Assembly: GCF_014649495.1 (NCBI RefSeq)
Contig: NZ_BMTD01000020.1
Location: 62,001 to 126,000, forward strand
Source of the DNA: Streptomyces filipinensis
Lineage (GTDB): Bacteria > Actinomycetota > Actinomycetes > Streptomycetales > Streptomycetaceae
DNA length: 64,000 bases
Reading direction: 5' to 3'
Shown here: piece after piece, positions 8,975 to 17,039 of the stretch
Numbering within the stretch: position 1 is the first letter of the stretch
Layout of the letters: every line of letters begins with the position of its first letter
The notes under the pieces: generated by a model
What the model was told of the DNA's origin: nothing
The model's database searches: none
What the model saw: only the letters and a program-made list of their open reading frames with translations
Translations under genes and position numbers: made by a program

Positions 8975-9466
8975 TCAGGCGCCCGCGCCCCGGGCGTGCG
9001 CCGCGTCGTCCTTGTTCACGTCCCGCAGCAGGCAGGTCAGCCGGGCGCTGCACACCCGGCGGCCCTCACTGTCACTGATCACGATCTCGTACGTCGCCGT
9101 CGAACGGCCCCGGTGCACCGGCGTGGCCACACCCGTCACCAGGCCCGAGCGCACCCCGCGGTGGTGCGTGCAGTTGAGGTCCACCCCCACCGCGATCTTC
9201 GAGCTGCCGCCGTGCAGCATGGAGCCGACCGAGCCCAGGGTCTCCGCCAGCACCGCGGAGGCACCACCGTGCAGCAGGCCGTAGGGCTGGGTGTTGCCCT
9301 CCACCGGCATGGTGCCGACGACCTTCTCCGGCGAGGCCTCCAGGATCTCGACCCCCATGCGGGTGCCGAGGTGTCCGGCCGAGAACAGGGCGGGCAGGTC
9401 GACACCGAGCGCCGCGTACTCGTCGATGATCTCCTGCGGGAACTTCACTCGCTGCTGCTCGCCCAT
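8975..9466 (-). CDS. Hot-dog fold acyl-CoA thioesterase (PaaI/MenI type)
   Basis: Probable hydrolase of aromatic or short acyl-CoA thioesters, cytosolic. The 163 residues contain the hot-dog helix signature GLLHGGASAVLAETLGS (about residues 63-79) with the usual H-G-G and the catalytic acidic residue E in AET. The later strand HHRGVRSGLVTGVATPVHRGRS is typical of this family. Relatives include PaaI (phenylacetate pathway) and MenI (1,4-dihydroxy-2-naphthoyl-CoA hydrolase); the substrate cannot be chosen from sequence. It is followed by its own terminator and stands 48 bases downstream of the oxidoreductase gene on the same strand, so the two may be co-transcribed. Confidence 0.85.
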   Translation of the reverse strand: MGEQQRVKFPQEIIDEYAALGVDLPALFSAGHLGTRMGVEILEASPEKVVGTMPVEGNTQPYGLLHGGASAVLAETLGSVGSMLHGGSSKIAVGVDLNCTHHRGVRSGLVTGVATPVHRGRSTATYEIVISDSEGRRVCSARLTCLLRDVNKDDAAHARGAGA

Positions 9467-9514
9467 GGGCCCGGCTCCGTTCTTGGTCCACCTGTCTGCT
9501 GGCTGAGCAAACGC

Positions 9515-11839
9515 TCAGTCGGTCGCTGATTGTTCCAGACGGTCCGCCGTGCCCTCCGTGTGGTCTTCGAGCCGGACCACCACGGACTTGCTGGCCGGGG
9601 TGTTGCTGGTGTCGGCGGTGGCGTCGAGCGGGACCAGGACGTTCGTCTCGGGGTAGTAGGCCGCCGCGCAGCCCCGCGTCGTCGGATAGTGCACGACCCG
9701 GAAACCGGGCGCCCGCCGCTCCACGCCGTCCTTCCACTCGCTCACCAGGTCGACGTACGACCCCTCGGCGAAGCCGAGCGCCCGCGCGTCCTCGGGGTGC
9801 ACCAGCACCACGCGGCGGCCGCCCGTGATGCCCCGGTACCGGTCGTCCAGGCCGTAGATCGTGGTGTTGTACTGGTCGTGCGAGCGCAGGGTCTGCAACA
9901 GCAGCCGGCCCTCGGGCAGTTCCGGATACTCCACCGGCGCCGCCGTGAAGTTCGCCTTGCCCGTGGCGGTCGGGAAGCGGCGCTCGTCGCGCGGGGCGTG
10001 CGGCAGCGCGAAGCCGCCCGGGGCGGCCACGCGCGCGTTGAAGTCCTCGAAACCGGGGACCACGCGCGCGATGCGGTCACGGATCGTCGCGTAGTCCTTC
10101 TCGAACTCCTCCCACGGCACGACGCTGTCCGCGCCGAGCACACGACGCGCGAGGCCGCAGATGATCGCCGGCTCCGACTTCAGCTGCGCACCCGCCGGCG
10201 CCAGCCGCCCGCGCGAGGCGTGCACCATGCCCATCGAGTCCTCGACGGTCACGAACTGCTCGCCGCTGTCCTGCAGATCCCGCTCCGTGCGGCCCAGCGT
10301 GGGCAGGATCAGTGCCCGCGCGCCCGTGACGACGTGCGAACGGTTCAGCTTGGTCGACACATGCACCGTCAGCCGCGCGCGCCGCATCGCCGCCTCGGTC
10401 ACCTCGGTGTCGGGGGAGGCGGAGACGAAGTTGCCGCCCATGGCGAAGAACACCTTCGCCTCGCCGTCACGCAGCGCGCGGATGGCCCGTACGACGTCGA
10501 AGCCGTGCTCGCGCGGCGGCGCGAACCCGAACTCCTTCTCCAGCGCGTCCAGGAAGGCCGGCGCGGGGCGCTCGAAGATGCCCATCGTGCGGTCGCCCTG
10601 CACGTTCGAGTGGCCGCGCACCGGGCACACGCCCGCGCCCGGCCGGCCGATGTTGCCGCGCAGCAGCAGGAAGTTGACCACCTCACGGATGGTCGGGACC
10701 GCGTGCTTGTGCTGGGTGAGACCCATGGCCCAGCAGACGATCGTCCGCTGCGAGGCGAGCACCATGCCGAGGGCCTGCTCGATCTCCTCCCTGGTGAGAC
10801 CCGTCGCCTTCAGCGTCTCGTCCCAGTCGGCCGCGCGGGCGGCCTTCGCGAACTCCTCGAAACCGTGGGTGTGTTCGCGGATGAACTCCTCGTCGACCGC
10901 GCCGGGGGCGCTGTCGTGCGCGGCCAGGATCAGCTTGTTGAGGAGCCGGAACAGGGCCTGGTCGCCGCCGATGCGGATCTGCAGGAACAGGTCCGTGAGC
11001 GCGGCGCCCTTGAGCATGCCCTTCGGGGTCTGCGGGTTCTTGAACCGCTCCAGGCCGGCCTCGGGCAGCGGGTTGACGCTGATGATCTTCGCGCCGTTCG
11101 CCTTGGCCTTCTCCAGCGCGGAGAGCATGCGCGGGTGGTTCGTCCCCGGGTTCTGCCCCGCGACGACGATCAGGTCGGCCTTGTAGAGGTCCTCCAGGCG
11201 GACGCTGCCCTTGCCGATGCCGATGGTCTCGACCAGCGCCGACCCGGACGACTCGTGACACATGTTGGAGCAGTCCGGGAGGTTGTTCGTGCCCAGCTCG
11301 CGCGCGAAGAGCTGGTACAGGAACGCGGCCTCGTTGCTGGTACGGCCCGAGGTGTAGAAGACGGCCTCGTCGGGGGAGGACAGGGCGGCGATCTCCTCGG
11401 CGACGATGCCGAAGGCGCGCTCCCAGCTGACCGGCTCGTAGTGCGTGCCGCCCTCGGGGAGGTACATGGGGTGGGTGAGCCGGCCCTGCTGGCCCAGCCA
11501 GTAGCCGCTGCGGCCGGCCAGGTCGGTCACGGGGTGCGCGGCGAAGAACTCCGGGGTGACACGGCGCAGGGTGGCCTCCTCGGCCACCGCCTTCGCGCCG
11601 TTCTCACAGAACTCCGCCTTGTGGCGGTGGTCCGGCTCCGGCCAGGCGCAGCCCGGGCAGTCGAATCCGTCCTTCTGGTTCACCCGCAGCAGGGTCAGCG
11701 CCGTGCGCCGCACACCCATCTGCTGCTGGGCGATGCGCAGGGTGTGGCCGATGGCGGGCAGCCCCGCGGCCGCGTGCTTCGGCTCCGCGACCTGCGGCGC
11801 GTCCTGAACCGGATCCCCCTTCGGTGGCTTCGTCGCCAT
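9515..11839 (-). CDS. YdeP/FdhF-like molybdopterin oxidoreductase
   Basis: Large molybdenum-cofactor enzyme of the formate-dehydrogenase-alpha-like group, 774 residues. The N-terminus has the iron-sulfur cysteines C61-P-G-C64 and C78 in EFCENGAKAV, the typical YdeP-type pattern. The pterin-binding regions are recognisable (NMCHESSG, GQNPGTNHPRML, LLLRGNIGRPGAGVCPVRGHSN). The C-terminal molydopterin dinucleotide-binding domain follows (RSHDQYNTTIYGLDDRYRG). Such proteins are often called formate dehydrogenase but the physiological substrate is unknown; in enterobacteria YdeP is linked to acid resistance. ATG at 11839 is preceded by GAAGAGGAG. The gene is divergent from polA. Confidence 0.9.
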   Translation of the reverse strand: MATKPPKGDPVQDAPQVAEPKHAAAGLPAIGHTLRIAQQQMGVRRTALTLLRVNQKDGFDCPGCAWPEPDHRHKAEFCENGAKAVAEEATLRRVTPEFFAAHPVTDLAGRSGYWLGQQGRLTHPMYLPEGGTHYEPVSWERAFGIVAEEIAALSSPDEAVFYTSGRTSNEAAFLYQLFARELGTNNLPDCSNMCHESSGSALVETIGIGKGSVRLEDLYKADLIVVAGQNPGTNHPRMLSALEKAKANGAKIISVNPLPEAGLERFKNPQTPKGMLKGAALTDLFLQIRIGGDQALFRLLNKLILAAHDSAPGAVDEEFIREHTHGFEEFAKAARAADWDETLKATGLTREEIEQALGMVLASQRTIVCWAMGLTQHKHAVPTIREVVNFLLLRGNIGRPGAGVCPVRGHSNVQGDRTMGIFERPAPAFLDALEKEFGFAPPREHGFDVVRAIRALRDGEAKVFFAMGGNFVSASPDTEVTEAAMRRARLTVHVSTKLNRSHVVTGARALILPTLGRTERDLQDSGEQFVTVEDSMGMVHASRGRLAPAGAQLKSEPAIICGLARRVLGADSVVPWEEFEKDYATIRDRIARVVPGFEDFNARVAAPGGFALPHAPRDERRFPTATGKANFTAAPVEYPELPEGRLLLQTLRSHDQYNTTIYGLDDRYRGITGGRRVVLVHPEDARALGFAEGSYVDLVSEWKDGVERRAPGFRVVHYPTTRGCAAAYYPETNVLVPLDATADTSNTPASKSVVVRLEDHTEGTADRLEQSATD

Positions 11840-11996
11840 CGCACGCTCCTCTTCGACTGCACGGTCCGAGTACGCCGACGATCCTCCCACGCGGGACCGA
11901 CAACGGTGCCGCCCCCGTCCCCCGGGCCTGACCTCCCCTCGTCGATCTTCGATCGCTGTGCCGGCGGTCACACCCACCAGCGGGACGCGACCCGGA

Positions 11997-12019
11997 CTGT
12001 CAGTGCGGCGTGGCAGGAT
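11997..12019 (+). promoter_or_regulatory. PafBC/RecA-NDp-type promoter of polA
   Basis: CTGTCAGTG at 11997-12005, 8 bases, then CAGGAT at 12014-12019. This matches the actinobacterial LexA-independent damage promoter pattern TTGTCAGTG-N8-TANNNT with one mismatch in each half. The -10 ends 7 bases before the GTG start, so the mRNA should begin at the start codon. Spacing is the same as at uvrB. Confidence 0.75.
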
Positions 12020-12026
12020 CGGGGGC

Positions 12027-14753
12027 GTGGCAGAGACAGCATCGAAGAAGACCGACAAGACCCCAGGCGGCACCCGTCCCCGGCTGATGCTCATGGACGG
12101 GCACTCGCTCGCCTACCGCGCGTTCTTCGCGCTGCCGGCGGAGAACTTCACGACCGCGACCGGCCAGCCGACGAACGCGATCTACGGCTTCGCGTCGATG
12201 CTGGCCAACACCCTGCGTGACGAGGAGCCCACGCACTTCGCCGTGGCCTTCGACGTCTCGCGCAAGACCTGGCGCTCCGAGCGTTTCACCGAGTACAAGG
12301 CGAACCGGTCCAAGACCCCGGACGAGTTCAAGGGCCAGGTCGAGCTCATCGGCGAGCTGCTCGACGCGATGCACGCCCCGCGCTTCGCCGTCGAGGGGTT
12401 CGAGGCGGACGACATCATCGCCACCCTCGCCACCCAGGCCGAGGCCGAGGGCTTCGAGGTGCTGATCGTCACCGGCGACCGCGACTCCTTCCAGCTGGTC
12501 ACCGAGAACATCACGGTGCTCTACCCGACCAAGGGGGTCTCGGAGCTGACCCGGTTCACCCCGGAGAAGGTGTTCGAGAAGTACGGCCTCACGCCCGCCC
12601 AGTACCCGGACTTCGCGGCCCTGCGCGGCGACCCCTCCGACAACCTCCCCGGCATCCCCGGCGTCGGCGAGAAGACCGCCGCGAAATGGATCAACCAGTT
12701 CGGCTCGTTCGCGGAGCTGGTGGAGCGCGCCGAGGAGGTCAAGGGCAAGGCCGGGCAGAACCTCCGCGACCACCTGGAGTCGGTCAAGCTCAACCGCGTC
12801 CTGACCGAACTGGAGCGCCAGGTCGAGCTGCCCCGGTCCGTCCTCGACCTGGAGCGGGCCGCGTACGACCGCAAGACCGTCACGATGGTCCTGGACACAT
12901 TGGAGATCCGTAACCCGTCCCTGCGCGAGCGTCTCTTCGCCGTCGACCCCGGCTCCGAGGAGGCCGCGGCCACCCCGCTCACGGCGGAGGGCGTGGAGAT
13001 CGACGGCACGATCCTGCGCACCGGCGAGCTGGCCCCCTGGCTCGCCGACAACGGCGCCGAGACCCTGGGTGTCGCCACCGTGGACACCTGGGCGCTGGGC
13101 ACGGGCTCGGTGACCGAGGTCGCCCTGGCCGCGGCCGGGGGAGCGGCCGCCTGGTGCGACCCGGCCGAGCTGGACGAGGCCGACGAGAAGGCGTTCGCGG
13201 CCTGGCTGGCCGACGCCGCCCGCCCCAAGGTGTTCCACGACGCCAAGGGCGCCATGCGCGTCTTCGCCGAGCACGGCTGGTCCGTCGAGGGGGTGACCAT
13301 GGACACCGCGCTCGCCGCCTACCTGGTCAAGCCCGGCCGCCGCTCCTTCGACCTGGACGCGCTGTCCCTGGAGTACCTGCACCGCGAGCTGGCGCCCGCC
13401 GCCGCGGCCGACGGCCAGCTGGCCTTCGGCACCGACGAGGGCGCCGAGGCCGACGCCCTGATGACCCAGGCCCGCGCGGTCCTCGACCTCGGCACCGCCT
13501 TCCGGACCCGCCTCGAAGAGGTCGGCGCTGCGGAACTCCTGGGCGACATGGAGCTGCCGACGTCCGCCCTGCTCGCCCGCATGGAGCGCCATGGCATCGC
13601 CGCCGACCGCGCGCACCTCGAAGCGATGGAGCAGATGTTCGCGGGCGCGGTGCAGCAGGCCGTGAAGGAGGCGCACGCCGCCGCCGGCCACGAGTTCAAC
13701 CTGGGCTCGCCCAAGCAGCTCCAGCAGGTCCTCTTCGAGGAGCTGGCCCTGCCGAAGACCAAGAAGACCAAGACCGGCTACACCACCGACGCCGACGCGC
13801 TGGCCTGGCTCGCCACCCAGACCGACAACGAACTGCCGGTGATCATGCTCCGCCACCGCGAGCAGGCGAAGCTGCGGGTCACGGTCGAGGGTCTGATCAA
13901 GACCATCGCGGGCGACGGCCGCATCCACACCACGTTCAACCAGACGGTGGCCGCGACCGGCCGGCTGTCCTCCACGGACCCGAACCTGCAGAACATCCCG
14001 GTCCGCACGGACGAGGGCCGGGCCATCCGCCGCGGCTTCGTCGTCGGCGAGGGCTTCGAGTCCCTGATGACCGCCGACTACAGCCAGATCGAGCTGCGGG
14101 TGATGGCCCACCTCTCCGAGGACGAGGGCCTGATCCAGGCGTTCACCTCCGGCGAGGACCTGCACACCACCGCCGCCTCCCAGGTGTTCGCCGTCGAGCC
14201 CGCCGCGGTGGACGCGGAGATGCGCCGCAAGATCAAGGCGATGTCGTACGGCCTGGCCTACGGCCTGTCCGCCTTCGGCCTCTCCCAGCAGCTGAACATC
14301 GAGGCGGCGGAGGCGCGCGCCCTCATGGACGCGTACTTCGAGCGCTTCGGCGGCGTCCGGGACTATCTGCGCCGGGCCGTCGACGAGGCACGGGCGACGG
14401 GCTACACGGCGACGCTGTTCGGCCGCCGCCGGTATCTGCCGGACCTCAACAGCGACAACCGCCAGCGGCGCGAGGCGGCAGAGCGCATGGCCCTCAACGC
14501 GCCCATTCAGGGCACCGCGGCGGACATCGTCAAGATCGCCATGCTCAAGGTGGACAGCGCACTGCGGGCGGCGGACCTGAGGTCCCGCATGCTCCTGCAG
14601 GTCCACGACGAAATCGTCCTGGAGATCGCCCCGGGCGAGCGGGCGGCCGTGGAGGAGATCGTCCGCCGCGAAATGGCGAGCGCCGTCCAGCTGCACGCCC
14701 CGCTGGACGTCTCGGTGGGCGTGGGCCCGGACTGGGAGTCGGCAGCCCACTAG
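12027..14753 (+). CDS. polA: DNA polymerase I
   Basis: Repair and Okazaki-fragment polymerase, 908 residues. Residues 15-300 form the 5'-3' exonuclease (LMLMDGHSLAYRAFFA, TGDRDSFQL, a helix-hairpin-helix at LPGIPGVGEKTA). Residues 310-500 correspond to the proofreading domain but no D-x-E exonuclease motif is visible there, so 3'-5' activity is probably lost. The polymerase domain has motif A MTADYSQIELRVMAHLSE, motif B RRKIKAMSYGLAYG and motif C LLQVHDEIVLE. GTG at 12027 has no Shine-Dalgarno sequence and sits 7 bases after the -10 of a damage-type promoter, which argues for a leaderless transcript. The in-frame start at 11958 lies upstream of that promoter and is rejected. Confidence 0.97.
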   Translation: MAETASKKTDKTPGGTRPRLMLMDGHSLAYRAFFALPAENFTTATGQPTNAIYGFASMLANTLRDEEPTHFAVAFDVSRKTWRSERFTEYKANRSKTPDEFKGQVELIGELLDAMHAPRFAVEGFEADDIIATLATQAEAEGFEVLIVTGDRDSFQLVTENITVLYPTKGVSELTRFTPEKVFEKYGLTPAQYPDFAALRGDPSDNLPGIPGVGEKTAAKWINQFGSFAELVERAEEVKGKAGQNLRDHLESVKLNRVLTELERQVELPRSVLDLERAAYDRKTVTMVLDTLEIRNPSLRERLFAVDPGSEEAAATPLTAEGVEIDGTILRTGELAPWLADNGAETLGVATVDTWALGTGSVTEVALAAAGGAAAWCDPAELDEADEKAFAAWLADAARPKVFHDAKGAMRVFAEHGWSVEGVTMDTALAAYLVKPGRRSFDLDALSLEYLHRELAPAAAADGQLAFGTDEGAEADALMTQARAVLDLGTAFRTRLEEVGAAELLGDMELPTSALLARMERHGIAADRAHLEAMEQMFAGAVQQAVKEAHAAAGHEFNLGSPKQLQQVLFEELALPKTKKTKTGYTTDADALAWLATQTDNELPVIMLRHREQAKLRVTVEGLIKTIAGDGRIHTTFNQTVAATGRLSSTDPNLQNIPVRTDEGRAIRRGFVVGEGFESLMTADYSQIELRVMAHLSEDEGLIQAFTSGEDLHTTAASQVFAVEPAAVDAEMRRKIKAMSYGLAYGLSAFGLSQQLNIEAAEARALMDAYFERFGGVRDYLRRAVDEARATGYTATLFGRRRYLPDLNSDNRQRREAAERMALNAPIQGTAADIVKIAMLKVDSALRAADLRSRMLLQVHDEIVLEIAPGERAAVEEIVRREMASAVQLHAPLDVSVGVGPDWESAAH

Positions 14754-14796
14754 CTCGCAGTACCCCGGCGGAGGGGTCGCCACAGCCACCTACCCT

Positions 14797-15080
14797 GCGG
14801 CGCCCCCTCGCGGCCCTGCGGTGCCCCGTCCGCGGGCGTCTGTGACGCGTTCTTCGCGGCTCTGCGGGGTGGTCCCGACCGGGGCTTCCGCGGGGCCCTT
14901 CGCGGCTCCTGCGGGGTCCCGTCCGCGGCGTGCCCTCCCGGGCAATCTGTGGTGCCCCGGTCGCGGCAACCGCGGGGGCTTGCGCGGCACTTGCGGCTTC
15001 CGGCCGTGGTTCTGCGGCGCGCCCTTCGCGGTACCTGTGGCGGCCCGCCGTAGTATCTGCGGCGCGCCCTTCGCAGGATC
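14797..15080. repeat. Field of degenerate ~22-24-base repeats
   Basis: Repeated units follow an approximate consensus of CTGCGGCGC then CCCTTCGCGG. Examples begin near 14797, 14817, 14861, 14909, 14947, 15012 and 15056. Unit length varies by a few bases. The array continues into the duplicated block after 15052 and reappears around 15200-15280. Confidence 0.6.
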
Positions 15081-15377
15081 TGCGTCGACGTCTCCGCCGC
15101 GGTGGTGCTCAGCCTCCACGGGGCACACCGGCGGTGCCGAACCGGGCACGGCCCCGCTCCTCCGGCTGGGCGCCCCCTTCGCGGCACCCGGCTGTAGTTC
15201 TGGGGCGCGCCCTTCGCGGTACCTGTGGCGGCCTGCCGCGGCACCTGTGGCGGGCCGCCGGAGTATCTGCGGCGCGCCCTTCGCAGGATCTGCGTCGACG
15301 TCTTCGCCGCGGTGGTGCTCAGCCTCCACGGGGCACACCGGCGGTGCCGAACCGGGCACGGCCCCGCTCCTCCGGCT
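15052..15377. repeat. 116-bp near-perfect direct duplication
   Basis: Bases 15052-15167 and 15262-15377 are the same over 116 positions except one C/T change (about 15092 versus 15302). The copies are 210 bases apart; the spacer consists of further copies of the short degenerate repeat. The near identity indicates a recent duplication or ongoing conversion. Confidence 0.85.
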
Positions 15378-15536
15378 CCTCCCGCTTCCCAGGCGCCTTC
15401 CGCCTCGCGGCACCCCACCCCACCAGCACAGTGACCGGCGCCACACAGAACCGTCCGCCGGGCCCCCGGAGGGACCGTCACTCACGTGGCCCCCGCCAAA
15501 ACGCCCCCCACCCCCCACAGCCGCAAAACTGCGGGC

Positions 15537-15947
15537 ATGGGTATACGCATGCTTCACCGCCGGACGCCCGAGGCAGCCACCCGGGCCTGGGCGGAAACCG
15601 CCTCGGCGCAGGCCATGCCCGCCTCGCCGGTCCCGGCCCTCGCGGCCGACGCAAGCACCGCCCGCATCCCCGCCGATCTGGCCGCGGCGGTCCGCAGAGC
15701 CGCCACGCGCCTCCGGCGCAGACTCGCCGGCCTGACCGCCCGCGCGGACCACGCCCCGGACTGGCGCCAGTGGGCCGACCTGGCCCGCGGCTACCTGGCC
15801 CTCGCGCTCACCGCGATCCCGCGCTCACGCCCCCGGCCCACGCTCACGGTTTTCGTCGCGTCCCTCACCGAGCGACCGGCCTCTCCCGGCCCGCACCGAC
15901 CACCCCACCGGGGCCGCCCGGAACCGGGCCCGGACGCCACACCCTGA
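15537..15947 (+). CDS. Hypothetical protein, Ala/Arg-rich
   Basis: Possible 136-residue protein that I do not recognise. Composition is rich in Ala, Arg and Pro. The middle (about residues 40-95) could form amphipathic helices, with IPADLAAAVRRAATRLRRRL followed by a short hydrophobic stretch. The start at 15537 lacks a strong Shine-Dalgarno sequence; ATG at 15552 is an alternative. Its 3' end overlaps the end of the convergent DUF4184 gene by 83 bases, and the last 35 residues are Pro/Arg-rich, so the true end or even the gene itself is uncertain. The slightly lower GC content around the start, unlike the repeat field before it, favours a real gene. Confidence 0.45.
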   Translation: MGIRMLHRRTPEAATRAWAETASAQAMPASPVPALAADASTARIPADLAAAVRRAATRLRRRLAGLTARADHAPDWRQWADLARGYLALALTAIPRSRPRPTLTVFVASLTERPASPGPHRPPHRGRPEPGPDATP

Positions 15948-16725
15948 CCCCGACGGCGTACAGCACCAGCCCCAGGACCAGCCCGGAGCCCACCCCGAAG
16001 CACAGGGTGGGCACCAGCTCCCAGAGCCGCTGGGGCGCGCTCCCGGCGCCCCGCCAGCGCGCCGCTCGCTGCACCGCCCCGGCCACCGCGCAGCCGCCGA
16101 CCACCGCGGCGGCCCAGCACCGGTCCCGCCCGGACAGCACGGGTACCCCCACCGGCTGCCAGGCCGGCGCCCGCCGCAGCGCACGCACGGAGAACACCAC
16201 GATCACGGCCGCGGCCACGGCGGAGGAGCCGTACTGCAGCCACGTGAACAGCGGCACGCCCGCCGGGTGATCCCGGCCGATGGCCGGCACCAGCCGCGCC
16301 CCCCACCGCCCGTGATGCGTGAACGCGTCCCACACCACATGGGTCAGCGCACCCAGCACGGCGGAGACGTACCACCACCCCACCGACGCGACCCGTACCC
16401 GTTTGCGTGGCACGGCGCAGCCCAGCAGCAGGGCCGGCCGCCCCTGCCGGGCTCGGGGCAGCAGCGCGAGCAACGGTTCGCGGACGAGCAGCCACAGCCC
16501 CACCAGCGCCCAGGAGATGAGCACGTCGGCCGTGCCCACGCCGGTGAACGAGTGGGTGACCGCGCCGAATTCCATGCCGCCCGGAAGGACACTCGCCGCA
16601 TAGAAGGTCATGTCGGGCGCGAACGACCCCGCGACGAGCACCGCCGGCACCAGCGGACCGCGGCCGGTGCCGTCCCGGTGGACCGCGGGCAGGACAGCGG
16701 CCGCATGGCTGAGCGTGAACGGCAA
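15865..16725 (-). CDS. DUF4184 family membrane protein
   Basis: Integral membrane protein of unknown function, 286 residues from the TTG at 16725. It begins with the family's typical PFTLSHAAAVLP and contains histidines spaced like a metal-dependent hydrolase (H7, the THSF segment, HVVWDAFTHHG), with about six membrane segments. I chose 16725 because relatives start at this motif; a second TTG at 16773 would add 16 residues of low-complexity sequence. The gene is convergent with the small hypothetical gene and divergent from the lytic transglycosylase. Confidence 0.75.
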   Translation of the reverse strand: MPFTLSHAAAVLPAVHRDGTGRGPLVPAVLVAGSFAPDMTFYAASVLPGGMEFGAVTHSFTGVGTADVLISWALVGLWLLVREPLLALLPRARQGRPALLLGCAVPRKRVRVASVGWWYVSAVLGALTHVVWDAFTHHGRWGARLVPAIGRDHPAGVPLFTWLQYGSSAVAAAVIVVFSVRALRRAPAWQPVGVPVLSGRDRCWAAAVVGGCAVAGAVQRAARWRGAGSAPQRLWELVPTLCFGVGSGLVLGLVLYAVGVRVWRPGPVPGGPGGVVGAGRERPVAR

Positions 16726-17039
16726 CGAGGCCCCCGGAGCGGTCGTCGGCCCTGGTGCCGAGCCGGTGATCAAGTCCGTTCAGTATGCGGGACCCCCCTC
16801 CGGAGCCGTAGGCGGTAACGAGAGTTGGCCAACCGGTGAAAACGGGCGTGAACGGGTCCCGACGCCAAGAAAGTTGCCGTAGGGTCGCCTGCGTCGCCCG
16901 CCGGGCGCACGGGTCGAACACACGTCACTCGGACGGAAGGGCGACACAGGGGCAACCGGATCGCCGGGTCAACCGTCACAACAGAGCAGGACAGACCGAC
17001 GGAGACGGACGCGGGGCGTCCACGGGAGGGGTTCACTCG

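Larger units (their letters stand above)
14754..15536. other. Non-coding region with repeats downstream of polA
   Basis: About 780 bases without a convincing gene. Open frames on both strands are long only because of extreme GC content; none has a start with a Shine-Dalgarno sequence or a recognisable domain. The region is filled with degenerate repeats and contains a large duplication, listed separately. Confidence 0.6.

Noticed and set aside
12000..14789. 929-codon minus-strand open frame opposite polA
   Set aside because: The polymerase on the plus strand is complete; the opposite frame has no recognisable motif.
14790..15752. Minus-strand open frames across the repeat field with repeated peptide segments
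   Set aside because: They repeat because the DNA repeats. No start with a ribosome site and no constant frame across units was seen.
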